Origin: Desulfobacteraceae bacterium
GTDB taxonomy: Bacteria > Desulfobacterota > Desulfobacteria > Desulfobacterales > Desulfobacteraceae
DNA length: 6,829 nucleotides
NCBI GenBank assembly: GCA_024225895.1
Contig: JAAEMC010000619.1
Coordinates: 1 to 6,829 of the forward strand
Direction: 5' to 3'
Made by a program: the position numbers and the translations under genes. The notes beneath the pieces were generated by a model, which worked only from the letters and a program-made list of their open reading frames with translations, was not told the origin of the DNA and searched no databases. Shown here in pieces: positions 5,535 to 6,829 of the stretch (within the stretch, counting starts at the first letter, position 1; the number at the start of each line of letters is the position of its first letter).

Positions 5535-6149
5535 TTACTTTGCTGTCCATTTGGCTGTTATAAGAGATAGTTCATCTGTCAGGATATGGCCTTCAAATTC
5601 ATCTCCCTGCCGGATCATTCCAACGCCTTCAGGCGTCCCGGTCATCACGATATCACCGTCTGAAAGGGTGATGAATGTTGAAAGTTCTTCTAAAATCTTG
5701 TCCGGGGAAAATATCATATGCCGGACTTGTCCTTGCTGGACAAGCACATCATTAATGAGAAGCTTGATGCCAAGCGAATTCATATCGCAGGACAAAGGAA
5801 CAAATTCACTGAAGACGGCTGAATTGTCAAAGGCTTTAGCCCGTTCCCAGGGAAGACCCCTGGCCTTGAGCACTGCCTGAAGATCCCGTTTGGTCAAATC
5901 CAGGCCCAGTCCGACCCCTGAAAACCTGCCTTCTTCATAGAGAAAAGACAATTCAGATTCATAGTGAAGCTGTTCTTCCTGGTGCAGGCAGTTTAATTCG
6001 GTTGATATTGCACAATTAGGTTTAAAAAATACCACCATCTGGTCCGGAACCTCATTTCCCAGTTCATGGATATGCTCGACATAATTTCTGCCCACGCAGA
6101 CAATTTTTAAAGGAAAAATATCTCGATTTCCCATGGTGATTTTTTTCAT
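5535..6149 (-). CDS. FAHD1-like fumarylacetoacetate hydrolase family protein (acylpyruvase/oxaloacetate decarboxylase type)
   Basis: Cytosolic Mg-dependent enzyme of the FAH superfamily, 204 residues, close to the single-domain YcgM/FAHD1 size. The family pattern is intact: VGRNYVEHIHELGNEVP (19-35) with H26 and E29 at the positions of the FAHD1 catalytic His-Glu pair, HYESEL (62-67) with metal ligands E64 and E66, LDLTKRDLQ (83-91) with metal ligand D84, and GLPWERAKAFD (98-108) with K105. GDIVMTGTPEGVG (165-177) closes the pattern. Members hydrolyse acylpyruvates or decarboxylate oxaloacetate; the exact substrate here is not determined. The ATG at 6149 is preceded by AAGGTG about 12 bases upstream, a rather long spacing. 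The next in-frame ATG (6134) has no ribosome site. It follows the methyltransferase gene by 22 bases and is probably co-transcribed with it. The downstream side has no clear terminator. Confidence 0.9.
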   Translation of the reverse strand: MKKITMGNRDIFPLKIVCVGRNYVEHIHELGNEVPDQMVVFFKPNCAISTELNCLHQEEQLHYESELSFLYEEGRFSGVGLGLDLTKRDLQAVLKARGLPWERAKAFDNSAVFSEFVPLSCDMNSLGIKLLINDVLVQQGQVRHMIFSPDKILEELSTFITLSDGDIVMTGTPEGVGMIRQGDEFEGHILTDELSLITAKWTAK

Positions 6150-6171
6150 AATTTATTACGGCACCTTATAT

Positions 6172-6828
6172 TCATAGTTTCCAGACAGCCGTGGCAGTGA
6201 CACCCTGGTGTTCCCGTTCAATAATTCCCTTTTCTGATATACAAGCAAGATAAGGTTTTATGATTTTTTCCAGGGCGTTATCCGTTTTTTTGCTCACCTT
6301 TTTAAAAAAAGCCATCTGATTATCAAGCTCTTCTTTTTGTGTGATCTTCTGGTCCCACTGAACCGTATCAAAGGTAATTTCAGGATAATACCCCATGGCA
6401 AATAACAGATTGATTTTATAAAGTATACTCTGGGGTTTATCTTCCAATGGGTTGTCCATTATCTTTTCCCATAATGCTCCCAGCACAGGATGGGTTCTTT
6501 TCCCGGCCCATCCCCGGATCGCGCATCCCTTTTTTGAACAATCCATCATTTTAAAAAACGATTCAGAGCTTGCCACACCCGGAGACATAAAAGCAATGAC
6601 CAGGTCAAACTCCTTGTACCAGCCCTTTTTTTGAATATCAATTTCATACCAATCTTCGCACAGGATGGTGATCCTGTTTTCAAGATCTTTTGGGACATCC
6701 TTGCGAAACCTTTCCAACATGCCTTTGGAAAAATCAATGGCAGTGACGTTGGCCCCATTTTTTGCCAGTTCCAATGCCAGCATTCCGGTCCCGCAGCCAA
6801 TATCCAGCACCTTCATACCAGAGGACAG
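6172..6828 (-). CDS. class I SAM-dependent methyltransferase, N-terminus outside window
   Basis: Soluble Rossmann-fold methyltransferase that would use S-adenosylmethionine; the acceptor is unknown. The frame is open to the right edge, reading LSSG before the Met at 6816. Counting from that Met, motif I VLDIGCGTG falls at 3-11, the acidic ribose-binding position at VTAIDFS (24-30, D28), a motif III-like CEDW at 53-56 and the post-core strand FDLVIAFMSPG at 70-80. Motif I so close to this Met means that the gene normally begins some tens of residues earlier, so it is partial here and the Met at 6816 is probably internal. The C-terminal 130 residues are helical and rich in Lys and Glu and give no acceptor clue that I recognise. 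The stop lies 22 bases before the FAH gene start, which suggests one transcript. The fold call is firm; function is open. Confidence 0.85.
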   Translation of the reverse strand: MSSGMKVLDIGCGTGMLALELAKNGANVTAIDFSKGMLERFRKDVPKDLENRITILCEDWYEIDIQKKGWYKEFDLVIAFMSPGVASSESFFKMMDCSKKGCAIRGWAGKRTHPVLGALWEKIMDNPLEDKPQSILYKINLLFAMGYYPEITFDTVQWDQKITQKEELDNQMAFFKKVSKKTDNALEKIIKPYLACISEKGIIEREHQGVTATAVWKL

Positions 6829-6829
6829 C

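Overview
The window reads as a stretch of chromosome from an anaerobic, probably deltaproteobacterial (Desulfobacteraceae-like) bacterium. That placement is an inference from overall protein style, moderate GC content and the mix of a TRAP carboxylate transporter with small-acid lyases. No rRNA or other taxonomic marker is present. Five of the six recognisable protein genes other than the left-edge gene are complete or nearly so, and all of these run on the minus strand. I see no tRNA, rRNA, CRISPR array or intact insertion sequence.

Layout, left to right: (1) the C-terminal half of a plus-strand EamA/DMT permease with a very histidine-rich tail (2-628), cut by the left edge. (2) A minus-strand operon read from right to left: an XRE-cupin regulator (5161-4562), an isocitrate lyase/PEP mutase superfamily lyase (4515-3649), a TRAP substrate-binding protein (3627-2596) and a fused TRAP QM permease (2538-658). 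The gaps are 46, 21 and 57 bases, and the operon ends convergently against the EamA gene with only 29 bases between them. (3) A non-coding stretch (5198-5534) that holds a candidate small degenerate mobile element (about 5207-5489) with 11-bp inverted ends and a decayed reading frame. (4) Another minus-strand pair: a class I methyltransferase cut by the right edge (6828-6172), followed 22 bases later by a FAHD1-like fumarylacetoacetate hydrolase family enzyme (6149-5535).

The central operon makes sense as one unit. The TRAP system would bring in a carboxylic acid, the lyase would split a C-C bond in it (the family cleaves 2-alkylmalates or methylisocitrate to pyruvate or another oxoacid plus a second acid), and the XRE-cupin protein would sense a small ligand and control the set. 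A 25-bp near-perfect palindrome lies directly upstream of the regulator ATG, overlaps a consensus TTGACA -35 box and is the obvious operator candidate. The lyase keeps the catalytic KRCGH loop of true lyases but has the NNIEGGKSP segment typical of dimethylmalate lyase/petal-death-type members, not that of classical PrpB. I therefore favour a 2-alkylmalate or dimethylmalate-type substrate, which makes the operon a candidate undescribed uptake and cleavage system.
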